64,000 nucleotides of DNA from an uncultured Lachnospiraceae bacterium (GCA_902789175.1 CADANF010000003.1:50234-114233), one strand, 5' to 3'. Counted from the stretch's first letter, positions 46,030 through 56,067 are shown. Program-made: numbers and translations. The notes: a model not told the origin generated them from the letters alone.

Positions 46030-47019
46030 TCAGATTTTATGCTCATGAGTATAAATATGATCTGAGCAGTATTCATAATTTCCATTACATTTAGAACAAT
46101 AACGGAATTCTAAATATGGATTATCCAATTCCGTTCTTCCGCAGATCGCACATCTATGAATAGGTCTTTTTTCGTTAGAAGAATTATTTTTTCCGAAATC
46201 ATACTTTATAACATTATCCGTTCTTTTACTCTTAACTTGACGCGTATTAAACGGATTATTATTTTTACCGCCACTCATTTTCTTATTAAAATTTCTCTTC
46301 CGTACCATCTGATGAACACTGTAACCTTTACGATTCATGTTTATAAAGAAAAGGATCAGAAATGGTATTATGGAACAAACTATCATTGTTCTATATGTTG
46401 GGATCGGTAACTTATAAAAATCATAAGCCAGATATAAAAGCTCAAAAAATGCTAAATACTTAATCTTAATTGGTATCAGGAAATAAAGCATTATAGTAAG
46501 ATCTGGTAAAATGATCGCAAGTCCAAGATACATTGATAAAGTAAGGTATTGTGAACAGTTTAAGGGAAGTGTGTTAAACTCTGCCTCGCTTATCAGCATT
46601 TGTAAAATCTCAACCATGTTATTATTTTTAGCAGATATCAAAGCAGCTATTATAATGCCTGCATCCATAAGAATTATCGTACCAAAGATATAAAGGTTAA
46701 GCATAAACTTACCCCAGACTGCCTCTAGTCTTATACCTATACGATAATAGAAATAAATAGCAATAGGAGTTAACATCATCCAGAATCCCCTTGTCGCAAA
46801 TGGTGTAATAAAGATCCAGGTGATTAGTCTCCAATATTCATGTTTATAAATGATATTATAAGGTACCATCTGACAGATGTCAGTTACCTTCAAGAAAAAT
46901 CTAGATGGAAATGCACCGAGAATAAAACCTATTGTAAGGCAGATTGCTATTATAAGAGGCAGATTTGGAATTGCAAATCTGTAAAGTTTTCGTTCGATTT
47001 TATCTATAAGTCTCATCAT
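46030..47019 (-). CDS. Derlin/rhomboid-like membrane protein with C-terminal zinc ribbon
   Basis: The 329-residue protein has about six membrane helices (21-240) with a rhomboid-superfamily WR motif after the first loop (YWRLITW, 62-68) and LEAVWGKF (99-106). It lacks the GxSG serine and the late histidine of rhomboid proteases, so it should be inactive, like Derlins and iRhoms. A basic stretch precedes a Cys/His-rich tail (CAIC, CSKC, then YCSDH and HEH), probably binding zinc. Pseudo-rhomboids often bind and deliver membrane clients; that role here is inferred. It starts after GGGG and heads the operon running to ytfJ. Confidence 0.6.
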   Translation of the reverse strand: MMRLIDKIERKLYRFAIPNLPLIIAICLTIGFILGAFPSRFFLKVTDICQMVPYNIIYKHEYWRLITWIFITPFATRGFWMMLTPIAIYFYYRIGIRLEAVWGKFMLNLYIFGTIILMDAGIIIAALISAKNNNMVEILQMLISEAEFNTLPLNCSQYLTLSMYLGLAIILPDLTIMLYFLIPIKIKYLAFFELLYLAYDFYKLPIPTYRTMIVCSIIPFLILFFINMNRKGYSVHQMVRKRNFNKKMSGGKNNNPFNTRQVKSKRTDNVIKYDFGKNNSSNEKRPIHRCAICGRTELDNPYLEFRYCSKCNGNYEYCSDHIYTHEHKI

Positions 47020-47100
47020 TTGTCCCCTTTTAGCCTAAATAATAATGCGGTCAGAAATTGAAGCCATATAAAGCCTGCAACTAATAGACGCACATAAGAT

Positions 47101-47129
47101 ATGATAATATAAAAGGGCAAAAAACTCAA
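47101..47129 (-). promoter_or_regulatory. Promoter of the Derlin-like gene operon
   Basis: TTGAGT and TATCAT are 17 bp apart, back to back with the activase promoter. Confidence 0.5.
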
Positions 47130-47151
47130 GTCAGACCTCACTTTAAATTTC

Positions 47152-47180
47152 TTGAAAAATAAGGAGATTTCCTATATAAT
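47152..47180 (+). promoter_or_regulatory. Promoter of the acyl-CoA dehydratase activase gene
   Basis: TTGAAA and a perfect TATAAT are spaced by 17 bp; the leader would be about 90 bases. Confidence 0.65.
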
Positions 47181-47278
47181 ATTACGGTTAGTGCAATATT
47201 ATAAATTGATGTTTTATACTAAGTTTATAATATGGAATTTAGAAATTAATTAGCAATCAAGAGAAAGGTAATTCCAAT

Positions 47279-50200
47279 ATGAGACACCTCGGAATTGATA
47301 TCGGGTCGACAACAGTAAAGGTTGCTCTGCTCGATGAAAACAACCAGATCATTTACTCTGAATATAAGAGACATTTCGCAAAGATAAAGGAAACATTAAA
47401 AGAACTCCTTCAAAATGCAATTAATACAGCTGGGGATTGCGAGATAGCTCCTGATATTACCGGTTCAGGGGGACTCGCACTTGCTAATGTTATCGATGTA
47501 CCCTTCAGCCAGGAAGTAGTCTGTGTTTCAAGCGCACTTGAACTTGAGGCACCTAAGACAGATGTTGCTATCGAACTTGGTGGTGAAGATGCAAAGATAA
47601 TCTATTTCACAAAAAATGGTATCGAACAACGAATGAATTCAGTCTGTGCCGGTGGTACAGGCTCTTTTATAGACCAGATGGCTGCTCTTCTCATGACAGA
47701 TGCAACCGGACTTAACGAATATGCAAAGGAATATGACACAGTCTATCCTATCGCTGCCCGTTGTGGTGTATTTGCAAAAACTGATATACAGCCACTTATT
47801 AATGAAGGTGCTACAAAGCCAAACCTTTCTGTATCAATATTCCAGGCTGTTGTAAATCAGACTATTTCAGGTCTTGCCTGTGGTAAGCCTATCAAAGGAC
47901 ATGTTGCATTCCTTGGTGGTCCACTTCACTTCCTGGATCAGCTTCGTGAATGTTTCATCAGGACACTTAATCTTGATGAAAAACATAAGATAATCCCTAA
48001 TAATTCTCATCTCTTTGCAGCAATCGGTGCTGCCCTTCACGCAGATGAGAACAGAACTACAACTCTTAAAGAATTAGAGGCCCGCCTTACACCAGAACTT
48101 CGTATTGAAGTTGCAGTAAACAGACTGGACCCTCTTTTTGATGACGAAAAATCATATAAAGAATTTGAAGAACGTCAGCACTCATACCATGTAAAACGTG
48201 GAAAACTTGAAAATTACAAAGGAAATGTATTCCTTGGTATTGACGCAGGTTCAACTACAACTAAACTTGCTGTTATCGGTGAAAAAGGCGAACTTCTCTA
48301 TGACTTCTATTCTAATAACAACGGAAGTCCTGTAAATACTACAATTAAGGCAATGAAAGAGATCTATTCTCTTCTTCCCTCTACTGCGCATATCGCAGGC
48401 AGCTGCTCTACAGGTTACGGTGAAGCACTTCTTAAATCAGCCTTTAGCCTTGATTATGGCGAAGTTGAAACAATAGCTCACTATACTGCTGCTTCCTTCT
48501 TTGATCCCGAAGTAGATACTATCCTTGACATTGGTGGTCAGGATATGAAATGTATCAAGATAAAGAACGGCGTAGTTGATAATGTAATATTAAATGAGTC
48601 ATGTTCTTCAGGATGCGGATCATTTATAGAGACATTTGCAAAATCACTTGATTATCAGGTAAAGGATTTTGCCCGTATCGCTCTTTTTGCAAAGACACCT
48701 ATCGACCTTGGTTCAAGATGTACAGTATTCATGAATTCAAAGGTTAAGCAGGCACAAAAAGAAGGTGCTGCAGTTGAAGATATTTCAGCCGGTCTTGCAT
48801 ATTCAGTAATTAAGAATGCTCTTCTTAAAGTAATTAAGATAACTGATCCAAAACAGCTGGGTAAACATATCGTAGTTCAGGGTGGTACATTTTATAATGA
48901 TGCCGTACTCCGTGCCTTCGAGATCGTATCAGGCCGCGAACCAGTTCGTCCTGACATTGCTGGTATCATGGGCGCATTTGGTGCAGCTCTTATAGCAAGA
49001 GACAATTATACAGGAGGATTTAAATCTACTACTCTTTCAAGCGAAGATGTAGATAAACTTACCTTTACAACAAAGATGGCCAGATGTGGTCTCTGCACCA
49101 ACAACTGTCTTCTTACTATCAATAATTTCACAGGAAATCGCCGTTTCGTAACTGGTAACAGGTGCGAAAGAGGACTTGGAATGAAGAAGAATCCTGAGAA
49201 TATGCCTAACCTTTACGAATATAAGTTTAATCGTATCTTTGGTTATGAGCCGCTTTCTGAGGAAGAGGCAACCCGCGGAACTATCGGTGTTCCTCGTGTT
49301 CTTAACATGTACGAGAACTATCCATTCTGGTACACCTTCCTTACAAAGCTTAAGTACAGGGTAATCCTTTCACCTAAGTCTTCAAAGCAGATCTATCAGC
49401 TGGGTATTGAATCAATCCCAAGTGATACAGAATGCTATCCTGCAAAAATGAGTCACGGACACGTTATGTGGCTGATAAAACAGAATATCAAAACCATATT
49501 CTACCCTTGTATTCCTTATGAAATGAATGAAACCAAGGAATCAAACAACCACTACAACTGCCCTATTGTTACTTCATATTCTGAGAATATAAAGAACAAT
49601 ATGGAAGAAATTGAAGAAAACTCAATCACATACATTCGTCCTTTCCTTGCACTGGATAATCCAGAAGCCCTTAAAGCACGAATGTTCCGTGAGTTTAAGA
49701 AATATACAGACGTTACTAAAGAAGAGATCAGTGCTGCCATTGATGCAGCTTATATTGAAGCTGAAAAAGTAAAGGAAGACGTAAGAAATAAGGGTGAAGA
49801 AACTCTTAAATTCCTTCAGGATAATAACAAACTTGGTATTGTCCTTGCAGGTCGTCCTTACCACGTAGATCCTGAGATCAACCATGGTATACCTGAACTT
49901 ATCAATTCCTATGGTATTGCTGTACTTTCAGAGGATTCAATAGCTCATTTAGGTAAAGTAGAGCGCCCTCTTATAGTATCAGACCAGTGGATGTATCATT
50001 CAAGACTTTACAAAGCTGCAAGTTACGTTAAAGCAAATGACAACTTAGAACTTATCCAGCTCTTCTCCTTTGGCTGCGGACTTGACGCTGTAACAACAGA
50101 CTGCGTAAATGATATTCTTTCAAATGCAAATAAGATCTATACAGTTCTTAAGATTGATGAAGTTTCAAACTTAGGTGCAGCCCGTATCCGTATAAGATCA

Positions 50201-51499
50201 CTTATTGCTGCTGTTAAGCTCCGCCATAAGAAAGGCATTAAACCGGTTGAGACCAAAACTTCTATCAATAAAGTAGAATTTACAAAAGCAATGCGTGATG
50301 AATATACAGTACTCTGTCCTCAGATGTCTCCTATTCATTTCAAGATGTTAGAAGCTGCAATGCATCACCTTCATGTGAATTTTGTTATGCTTCCTGATGC
50401 AGAGAAAGAAACAATCAATATTGGTCTTAAATATGTAAATAATGACGCCTGCTACCCTTCTATCATAGTTGTAGGACAGCTGATGGAAGCTATACAGAGC
50501 GGAAAATATGATGTAAATAAACTGGCTGTAGCAATAACTCAGACAGGTGGCGGATGCCGTGCTACAAACTACATCGGCTTTATACGTCGTGCCCTGGAAA
50601 AATCAGGCTATGAGCAGATTCCTGTAATCTCCATCAGTGCCCAGGGTATCGAGAAAAATTCAGGTATGAAGTACAATATGAAGGGAATCAAATGTGCCAT
50701 GCACGCTGTCATATACGGTGATCTGTTTATGAGAGTTGTATATCACACACGTCCTTATGAGAAGGTACCTGGATCAGTAAATAAGCTTCATAAGAAATGG
50801 GAAAAGATCTGTATCCGCGATCTCCAGAGAGGTTCACACAATTTCTCAAAGATCTGCCGTGACATAGTAAGAGAGTTTGATGCTATCCCACTTAATGAAG
50901 ATATTAAGAAACCACGCGTTGGTATCGTAGGCGAGATTCTTGTTAAGTTCCTGCCTTCAGCTAACAACCATTTAGTAGATCTTCTTGAAGAAGAAGGTGC
51001 AGAAGCTGTTATGCCTGACTTACTTGATTTCCTCTTCTACAGCTTCTACAATGCAAATTATAAATATGAATATCTTGGAAAATCAAAGAAATCCAAGGTT
51101 ATCAATAATGGTATCATCAAAGTACTTGAAGAAATCAGAAAGCCTATGAGAAAGGCCCTTGAGGAAAGTAAGCGTTTCGAAGCTCCAAAGCATATCGAAA
51201 CTATTGCTGAATACGCCCGCCCTATTGTTTCCATCGGAAATGAAACAGGTGAAGGCTGGTTCCTTACAGGTGAAATGGTAGAACTGATAAAGAGCGGCAC
51301 TCCTAATATAGTCTGCGCTCAGCCATTTGCCTGCCTGCCAAATCATATCATCGGTAAGGGTGTAATAAAGAAGCTCCGTAATGTATATCCGGAAGCAAAT
51401 ATCACTCCTATCGACTTTGACCCGGGTGCATCTGAAGTAAACCAGATCAATCGAATCAAACTTATGCTGGCAACAGCTGTTAAGAATTTAAACAATTAA
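47279..51499 (+). CDS. Fused BadF/HgdC-type activase and HgdB-like protein (acyl-CoA dehydratase activase-related)
   Basis: A 1406-residue protein in five parts. Two ASKHA ATPase domains (about 1-258 and 316-575) each have their phosphate loops, [10 protein letters not shown] and [10 protein letters not shown]. Each also has a cluster cysteine: [12 protein letters not shown] and [11 protein letters not shown] cysteine-rich link follows (RCGLCTNNC near 601, TGNRCERG), then a DUF2229 region (about 650-870), and an HgdB-like C-terminal half with GGGCRATNY and FLPSANN. Known activases use ATP to push an electron into 2-hydroxyacyl-CoA dehydratases or benzoyl-CoA reductases. No dehydratase genes lie beside it, and its substrate is unknown. 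Confidence 0.9.
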   Translation: MRHLGIDIGSTTVKVALLDENNQIIYSEYKRHFAKIKETLKELLQNAINTAGDCEIAPDITGSGGLALANVIDVPFSQEVVCVSSALELEAPKTDVAIELGGEDAKIIYFTKNGIEQRMNSVCAGGTGSFIDQMAALLMTDATGLNEYAKEYDTVYPIAARCGVFAKTDIQPLINEGATKPNLSVSIFQAVVNQTISGLACGKPIKGHVAFLGGPLHFLDQLRECFIRTLNLDEKHKIIPNNSHLFAAIGAALHADENRTTTLKELEARLTPELRIEVAVNRLDPLFDDEKSYKEFEERQHSYHVKRGKLENYKGNVFLGIDAGSTTTKLAVIGEKGELLYDFYSNNNGSPVNTTIKAMKEIYSLLPSTAHIAGSCSTGYGEALLKSAFSLDYGEVETIAHYTAASFFDPEVDTILDIGGQDMKCIKIKNGVVDNVILNESCSSGCGSFIETFAKSLDYQVKDFARIALFAKTPIDLGSRCTVFMNSKVKQAQKEGAAVEDISAGLAYSVIKNALLKVIKITDPKQLGKHIVVQGGTFYNDAVLRAFEIVSGREPVRPDIAGIMGAFGAALIARDNYTGGFKSTTLSSEDVDKLTFTTKMARCGLCTNNCLLTINNFTGNRRFVTGNRCERGLGMKKNPENMPNLYEYKFNRIFGYEPLSEEEATRGTIGVPRVLNMYENYPFWYTFLTKLKYRVILSPKSSKQIYQLGIESIPSDTECYPAKMSHGHVMWLIKQNIKTIFYPCIPYEMNETKESNNHYNCPIVTSYSENIKNNMEEIEENSITYIRPFLALDNPEALKARMFREFKKYTDVTKEEISAAIDAAYIEAEKVKEDVRNKGEETLKFLQDNNKLGIVLAGRPYHVDPEINHGIPELINSYGIAVLSEDSIAHLGKVERPLIVSDQWMYHSRLYKAASYVKANDNLELIQLFSFGCGLDAVTTDCVNDILSNANKIYTVLKIDEVSNLGAARIRIRSLIAAVKLRHKKGIKPVETKTSINKVEFTKAMRDEYTVLCPQMSPIHFKMLEAAMHHLHVNFVMLPDAEKETINIGLKYVNNDACYPSIIVVGQLMEAIQSGKYDVNKLAVAITQTGGGCRATNYIGFIRRALEKSGYEQIPVISISAQGIEKNSGMKYNMKGIKCAMHAVIYGDLFMRVVYHTRPYEKVPGSVNKLHKKWEKICIRDLQRGSHNFSKICRDIVREFDAIPLNEDIKKPRVGIVGEILVKFLPSANNHLVDLLEEEGAEAVMPDLLDFLFYSFYNANYKYEYLGKSKKSKVINNGIIKVLEEIRKPMRKALEESKRFEAPKHIETIAEYARPIVSIGNETGEGWFLTGEMVELIKSGTPNIVCAQPFACLPNHIIGKGVIKKLRNVYPEANITPIDFDPGASEVNQINRIKLMLATAVKNLNN

Positions 51500-51521
51500 T
51501 GAATCAGTTAATGTTTAGATA

Positions 51522-51541
51522 TAATTAAAAGCTTTTAATTA
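51522..51541. repeat. 20-bp perfect palindrome
   Basis: TAATTAAAAGCTTTTAATTA lies just after the activase gene and before the shared terminator. It is AT-rich and could be chance or a minor hairpin. Confidence 0.4.
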
Positions 51542-51578
51542 AAAAAATGGATGAGAGCTAAGTTCTCATCCATTTTTT
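51542..51578. terminator. Bidirectional terminator between activase and zinc-ribbon genes
   Basis: A perfect 15-bp stem (AAAAAATGGATGAGA with its complement) and 7-nt loop has A and T tracts on both sides. The two genes converge here. Confidence 0.9.
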
Positions 51579-51592
51579 AGTGTTATTTGCAA

Positions 51593-52936
51593 TTACTCTA
51601 CATAATCAATATATCTGTACATAGCTGGAATTATATAGATTGAAGGCAGATTACCAAGTACCGAAACCCATTCACCATCAAACTTAAAGCATATATCCTG
51701 AATCTTAAATGTATATTTCTTATAAGTAATTGTTACATCTACTAAACAAGCATCATCAGCTTTCTTTATAAAGCTGTCTCCGGCTTTTACTATATCCTCA
51801 TAATATGAAGAATCCTTCAAATCTTTAAATGTCTCTTTAACTTCCTGTTTTGTCTTCTTTAATTCATCATCTTCTAAATCAGGATCTTGACTCTTTGCAT
51901 ATTTAAAAAGTTCATCCAGGTTTCCATTGATATCCTTCTCAATAGAATCAATGATCTGTTTGGTATTCCTTAATTTATGAGTAGCACCTACCTTAATCTC
52001 AGCCCCCTCGATCAGATCTGTTAATTCGTCAGCTGAATTAATTGTTTTATTAATACTCTTTAAGGTATCTTTATCATTACATGCATCAAGGATCTTATCA
52101 ACTTCCTTCTTTATGTCTTTACCATCTTTCACATCATCATCAAAGTAAATATCAAAGAGATACGTTCCAGCATTTTCTTCAACGACTTTATAAAATGCTG
52201 AATAAGCACTTGCAGGAATATCTTTAGTCGTATCAAGCATTGCTTTAACATCTAACTGAACGATATTATCAACTCCGGCCTTTGTTGCTTTTTTAGCTCC
52301 GCCTCTTAAAAACATAGGAAGAATAAAGAAAATACAACAAATAACAGCAATTACAGCTATAAGGCCAATAATCAGTGGTTTCTTAGATTTTTTAGTTGGT
52401 TGTCCAAACTGATTCTGATTTTGCTGCCCCTGAAACTGGTTATTTCCTGCAAACTGGTTCTGATTTGGCTGAGCGAATGTGTTCTGGTAAGGCTGTCCAA
52501 ATGGAGTCTGGTTTGGCTGTCCAAATGGGCTCTGATTTGGCTGACCTTGGAACTGGTTATTTCCTCCAAACTGATTCTGGTTTGGCTGGCCAAATGGACT
52601 CTGATTTGGCTGTCCCTGGAACTGATTATTTCCTACAAACTGGCTCTGATTTGGATTTGGCTGGCCAAATGGGCTTTGGTTTGGCTGTCCCTGGAACTGG
52701 TTATTTCCTACAAACTGGTTCTGGCCTAATTTCATTCCATCATCTGATAAGATGCTGGTCCCTTCTTCTGGATCATATTCAGACTGTGCTGTATCAGGCT
52801 TTACTTCTTCTGCCGGCTGTGCTTCATCAGGCTTTACTTCTTCTGAAACTGGCTGAACTGGTGTAAGTGCAGCACCGCAAGCTTTACAAAACATAGCTCC
52901 ATCCGGATTTTCATATCCGCAAATTGTACATTTCAT
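51593..52936 (-). CDS. Zinc-ribbon membrane protein with Gln/Asn/Pro repeats
   Basis: The 447-residue protein starts with a zinc ribbon (Cys3, Cys6, Cys17, Cys20). An acidic stretch leads into a repeat region (about 72-178) with four copies of QF-x-GNNQFQGQ joined by PNQSPFGQ units. One membrane helix (about 183-205) is followed by an extracytoplasmic C-terminal domain of about 240 residues that I do not recognise. The zinc ribbon faces the cytosol. The ATG at 52936 follows GGGGG; an upstream reading adds nine residues without a site. It resembles other zinc-ribbon membrane proteins of Clostridia whose roles are unknown. Confidence 0.85.
   Translation of the reverse strand: MKCTICGYENPDGAMFCKACGAALTPVQPVSEEVKPDEAQPAEEVKPDTAQSEYDPEEGTSILSDDGMKLGQNQFVGNNQFQGQPNQSPFGQPNPNQSQFVGNNQFQGQPNQSPFGQPNQNQFGGNNQFQGQPNQSPFGQPNQTPFGQPYQNTFAQPNQNQFAGNNQFQGQQNQNQFGQPTKKSKKPLIIGLIAVIAVICCIFFILPMFLRGGAKKATKAGVDNIVQLDVKAMLDTTKDIPASAYSAFYKVVEENAGTYLFDIYFDDDVKDGKDIKKEVDKILDACNDKDTLKSINKTINSADELTDLIEGAEIKVGATHKLRNTKQIIDSIEKDINGNLDELFKYAKSQDPDLEDDELKKTKQEVKETFKDLKDSSYYEDIVKAGDSFIKKADDACLVDVTITYKKYTFKIQDICFKFDGEWVSVLGNLPSIYIIPAMYRYIDYVE
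52398..52726 (-). repeat. Coding tandem repeat (QFxGNNQFQGQ-PNQSPFGQ units)
   Basis: DNA units of varying length encoding GNNQFQGQ and PNQSPFGQ recur four or more times within the zinc-ribbon gene. The variation is mostly synonymous or small, consistent with slippage-driven growth. Confidence 0.85.
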
Positions 52937-52972
52937 GAGAATCCCCCTTCGTATTGATTTCATTTTTTCATA

Positions 52973-53001
52973 TAAAAAGAACTCCGCCTAAAGCGAAGTT
53001 C
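52973..53001 (-). terminator. Terminator-like hairpin after the histidine kinase gene
   Basis: GAACTTCGC/GCGGAGTTC forms a 9-bp stem with one wobble pair, followed by CTTTTT on the minus strand. It lies downstream of a promoter and so may be in the leader of the zinc-ribbon gene. Confidence 0.7.
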
Positions 53002-53015
53002 CAAGACGTACATTT

Positions 53016-53044
53016 ATTATATATAATATTTTTTGTATACACAA
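53016..53044 (-). promoter_or_regulatory. Promoter of the zinc-ribbon gene
   Basis: TTGTGT and perfect TATAAT are 17 bp apart. The start near 53009 would place the hairpin about 8 bp downstream. Confidence 0.5.
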
Positions 53045-53093
53045 GATATATGAAACGTAAAATATACTACAGAATATAAAACATTAAAATATA

Positions 53094-54527
53094 CTACAGA
53101 ATGATCCTTATCCGGGTTCCAAGACCTTCTCTTGAAAGGATCTCAAAATGGCCCTTATGTTTATCAACTATCCACTTTGCTATGGAAAGTCCAAGACCTG
53201 TTCCCTTGTAGCTTCTAACTTCATCAGAACGATAGAATCTTTCAAACATATGCTTTACATCTAAATTATTCATTCCGATACCGGTATCCTGAACCATTAA
53301 GTAAGGGCTTCCCTCTTCATTTTTTCCAACTCCAAGAACTATCTCATCCTTTTCATTAGTATACTTGGCCGCATTATCCACCAGAATTCTCACTGCCTGC
53401 TTAAGGAGAGCCGGATCAGCCGAAACCAAAAGAGGATCAAGAACTACTTCGTCCATCAAAGAATCCACATCTTGCGCCTTATCCCTACTCTTATCAGGAT
53501 CTATGTAAGGCTTAAATTTATAAGGATGTTTCTCATCGATCATAAAGGATTCTTCATAGATTTCCTTCATCATTTCATTAAGATTTACATCTTCTACTTT
53601 AAGAGTCGTCCTACCACTGTCTCCTCTTGCAAGGAAAAGCAGCTGTTCTACAAGACGGTTCATAGCATCAGCTTCATTTGAAATGGCACTTATCGCTTCA
53701 TCAAGTACTTTAGGGTCATCTCTTCCCCATCTATCCAGCATATTGGCATAACCCTGGATTACAGCAATCGGAGTACGGAGTTCGTGAGAAGCATCATTTA
53801 CAAATCTTGCCTGTTGCTGATAAGATTCTCTAAGTCTCATAAGAAGATTATTTACAGCCTGCTCGATTCCTTTAAGATCATTATCTTCAAGAGATACAAG
53901 ATCTCCATCCTCTGTTGTAGTATGCCCTACAGAATCAGTGCTGATATGCTCTATAGCTTCTTCAACCTGCTGGAGTTTAGCAGTATCTGCAAAATTCTGA
54001 TCACTCTTACCCTCATACTTTGCAGCACCATTTATATCCCCTCCAGTAAGAGTGATATCATCAATCTTTCCAGTGTAAATATCTTCCAGTGAAAGTTTTG
54101 ATAAAGCATCAGCCTTAAGAGCAAGATCATTGATCGGCCTCAGCTGTTTTCTTACATGGCTCATTTCAGAACGAATTGAAAGAAGTTCCATAAAAAGTCC
54201 AAAGAAGAAAAATGCTACTATTACAGATCCAATCACTAGAAGCGGTCCATAAAAATCTGCCGAAAGTACTTCTTTTCCATCTTTAATGATCACATATTTT
54301 AATTCTTTGATATTTTTAAAACTCACAAATTTTCGCTTACTATCATCAATGAAATAACCAAAACTATGATATTCTGTCATTGCCGCCCAGCCTATGACCA
54401 AAATGAAGAACATGAAAAGACCCATGGCAAAACACTGTTCTATACTTGAACCGATATTATGCCATGTTAAGCGATGTACTATGGAATTAATACGTTTTGA
54501 TTTTGTAACTGAATCTTTATTTGACAT
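53094..54527 (-). CDS. Sensor histidine kinase
   Basis: The 477-residue membrane kinase has helices at about 32-50 and 94-116 around a small extracytoplasmic loop. An unusually long linker (about 120-235) leads to the H-box ASHELRTP with phospho-acceptor His248. N-box ILVDNAAKYT, G1 VQDTGIGM and G2 GTGLGLSIAK follow. It lies 14 bp after its response regulator. The DHp/CA order places it with OmpR-partner kinases. The signal is unknown. Confidence 0.94.
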   Translation of the reverse strand: MSNKDSVTKSKRINSIVHRLTWHNIGSSIEQCFAMGLFMFFILVIGWAAMTEYHSFGYFIDDSKRKFVSFKNIKELKYVIIKDGKEVLSADFYGPLLVIGSVIVAFFFFGLFMELLSIRSEMSHVRKQLRPINDLALKADALSKLSLEDIYTGKIDDITLTGGDINGAAKYEGKSDQNFADTAKLQQVEEAIEHISTDSVGHTTTEDGDLVSLEDNDLKGIEQAVNNLLMRLRESYQQQARFVNDASHELRTPIAVIQGYANMLDRWGRDDPKVLDEAISAISNEADAMNRLVEQLLFLARGDSGRTTLKVEDVNLNEMMKEIYEESFMIDEKHPYKFKPYIDPDKSRDKAQDVDSLMDEVVLDPLLVSADPALLKQAVRILVDNAAKYTNEKDEIVLGVGKNEEGSPYLMVQDTGIGMNNLDVKHMFERFYRSDEVRSYKGTGLGLSIAKWIVDKHKGHFEILSREGLGTRIRIIL

Positions 54528-54541
54528 ATATATTTCCTATC

Positions 54542-55303
54542 TTATTCTGTGGATCTTATCACATATCCCACGCCTCTTACGGTTTTTATCATCTTTATAT
54601 CATAAACATCATCAATCTTACTTCTAAGATAACGGACATATACATCCACCACATTGGTTTCACCGATATAATCATAACCGCAGACCTGCATAAGAAGTGT
54701 ATCTCTGGAAAGTACTATATCCATATTAGAAAGCAGGGTTTCTAACATAAGAAATTCTCTATTGGTTAATGTTATAAGATGTCCGTCATAATGAACTTCA
54801 TGTCTCTTATTATCAAGCACAAGTTTATTCCAGACGTATACTCCCTCTGACTGCTTACCATTTTTACTTTCACTCTTATCGCTGTCCCGGTTATTTAATG
54901 ACTTATTATCATCAGTTTCATTTACATTGTTCTGGATCATCTTAGGATGATTCTTTAAAGCAACTCTTACTCTTGCTAATAGTTCTTCAATAGCAAATGG
55001 CTTTGTAATATAATCGATTGCTCCAGCATCAAGACCTGATACTTTATCCATAACCGCATCTCTTGCTGTAAGAAGGATGGTTGGTGTAGGATTTGATATC
55101 TGAAGTCTTCTTAGAACTTCAAGTCCATTTAATCCTGGGAGCATGATATCCAGGAGAATAAGATCAAAATTCTCTTTTTCAGCCATAAGAAGGCCTTCTC
55201 TTCCGTCAAATGCTTTTGATACTTCATATCCTTCATGAAGCAGCTCTAGTTCAACAAATCTAGCAAGCTGCTCTTCATCTTCAACTATAAGAATTTTTGC
55301 CAT
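54542..55303 (-). CDS. OmpR/PhoB-family response regulator
   Basis: The 253-residue regulator has a receiver domain (1-118) with phospho-acceptor Asp52 (LLDIMLPG) and Lys101 (TKPF). A winged-helix DNA-binding domain (about 155-252) has LTNREFLMLETLLSN and a VRYLRSKID recognition region. The linker between them (about 120-155) is longer than usual and rich in Asn, Asp, Ser and Lys. Genes of this family often bind tandem 11-bp repeats, and such a repeat lies at 56041-56062. Confidence 0.95.
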   Translation of the reverse strand: MAKILIVEDEEQLARFVELELLHEGYEVSKAFDGREGLLMAEKENFDLILLDIMLPGLNGLEVLRRLQISNPTPTILLTARDAVMDKVSGLDAGAIDYITKPFAIEELLARVRVALKNHPKMIQNNVNETDDNKSLNNRDSDKSESKNGKQSEGVYVWNKLVLDNKRHEVHYDGHLITLTNREFLMLETLLSNMDIVLSRDTLLMQVCGYDYIGETNVVDVYVRYLRSKIDDVYDIKMIKTVRGVGYVIRSTE

Positions 55304-55332
55304 GATCTTAAACTCCTTGATTAATCAAAATA

Positions 55333-55953
55333 TTAAAGCTCTTTCTTATCTTCCTTATCCTCTGAATTAGTCTGTGACTCGTTATCTTTCACATTCTCAG
55401 CCTTATTCTTTACCTTTTCTTCAGCCTTGTCTTCAAATTCTTTCTTTAATTTATCAGCTGTATCAGCCACCTTATTCATGGCACTGTTAACAGTCTTTAA
55501 ATCATTTTTGCCTTCAATCTCGTATCTAACCTCAAAGAAAAGTGAAATAAGCATTACAATGAGCAATACATGCCATCCAAGTAAAAAGATAATAAGTGCA
55601 ATTCCTAAAGGAAGGTCGATTATCTTCTTATCCTCATGCTTAACTATAAAACTGTTCTCTTTGCAGACCTTAATGAATTTATTGAATCCCTTCTTAAACT
55701 TATTCTTAAAGCTTTCTTCCTTATTTTTTCTTTCTTCTTCCTTGATAGTCTTTTCTACATCATAAAGCTTTTCTTCTTCAGCCTTTGATGAATAAACCCC
55801 GGAGTCAGATGTCTTCTTAACCTTACCAAGAGCCTCAAGGTAGATCATTGCATCCAGCATATCCCAGTTGCAGGCTTCTAAAGCTCTTTTAGCCTCATCA
55901 TAAGTTACATCAGCTTTTTCTCTTAATCTTTCAACTTTCTCTAAATTATCCAT
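55333..55953 (-). CDS. UBA-like / DUF4342 membrane protein
   Basis: The 206-residue protein has an N-terminal UBA-like three-helix domain (about 1-42; VERLREKADVTYDEAKRALE), a charged helical stretch, and a DUF4342 region with one or two membrane helices (about 118-145, LPLGIALIIFLLGWHVLLIV). It ends in a Lys/Glu-rich tail. The ATG at 55953 follows AAAGGATGAT; an ATG three codons earlier lies on that site. It precedes the response regulator and kinase by 29 bp and probably shares their transcript. Its role is unknown. Confidence 0.8.
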   Translation of the reverse strand: MDNLEKVERLREKADVTYDEAKRALEACNWDMLDAMIYLEALGKVKKTSDSGVYSSKAEEEKLYDVEKTIKEEERKNKEESFKNKFKKGFNKFIKVCKENSFIVKHEDKKIIDLPLGIALIIFLLGWHVLLIVMLISLFFEVRYEIEGKNDLKTVNSAMNKVADTADKLKKEFEDKAEEKVKNKAENVKDNESQTNSEDKEDKKEL

Positions 55954-56040
55954 ATATATCATCCTTTCTTTCTTAAAGAATCATTTAACTTGATTACATG
56001 TATAAATATACAGAAGCAAAATTAATGAATCTTTTAAGAA

Positions 56041-56062
56041 AGATTAAAATCAGATTAAAATC
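56041..56062. promoter_or_regulatory. Tandem 11-bp repeat, candidate response-regulator site
   Basis: AGATTAAAATC occurs twice back to back with no gap, ending 5 bp before the -35 of the YfhO promoter. OmpR/PhoB-type regulators bind 11-bp direct repeats at such positions; the link to the nearby regulator is inferred. Confidence 0.4.
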
Positions 56063-56067
56063 CAACA

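Noticed and set aside
52398-52726. CRISPR-like array
   Set aside because: Repeat and spacer lengths vary, units stay in frame and encode protein, and no cas genes are present.
52396-52866. Plus-strand 156-codon repetitive open frame opposite the zinc-ribbon gene
   Set aside because: Its repeats are the complement of the QPNQ coding repeats, and the minus-strand protein has a proper start, zinc ribbon and membrane helix.
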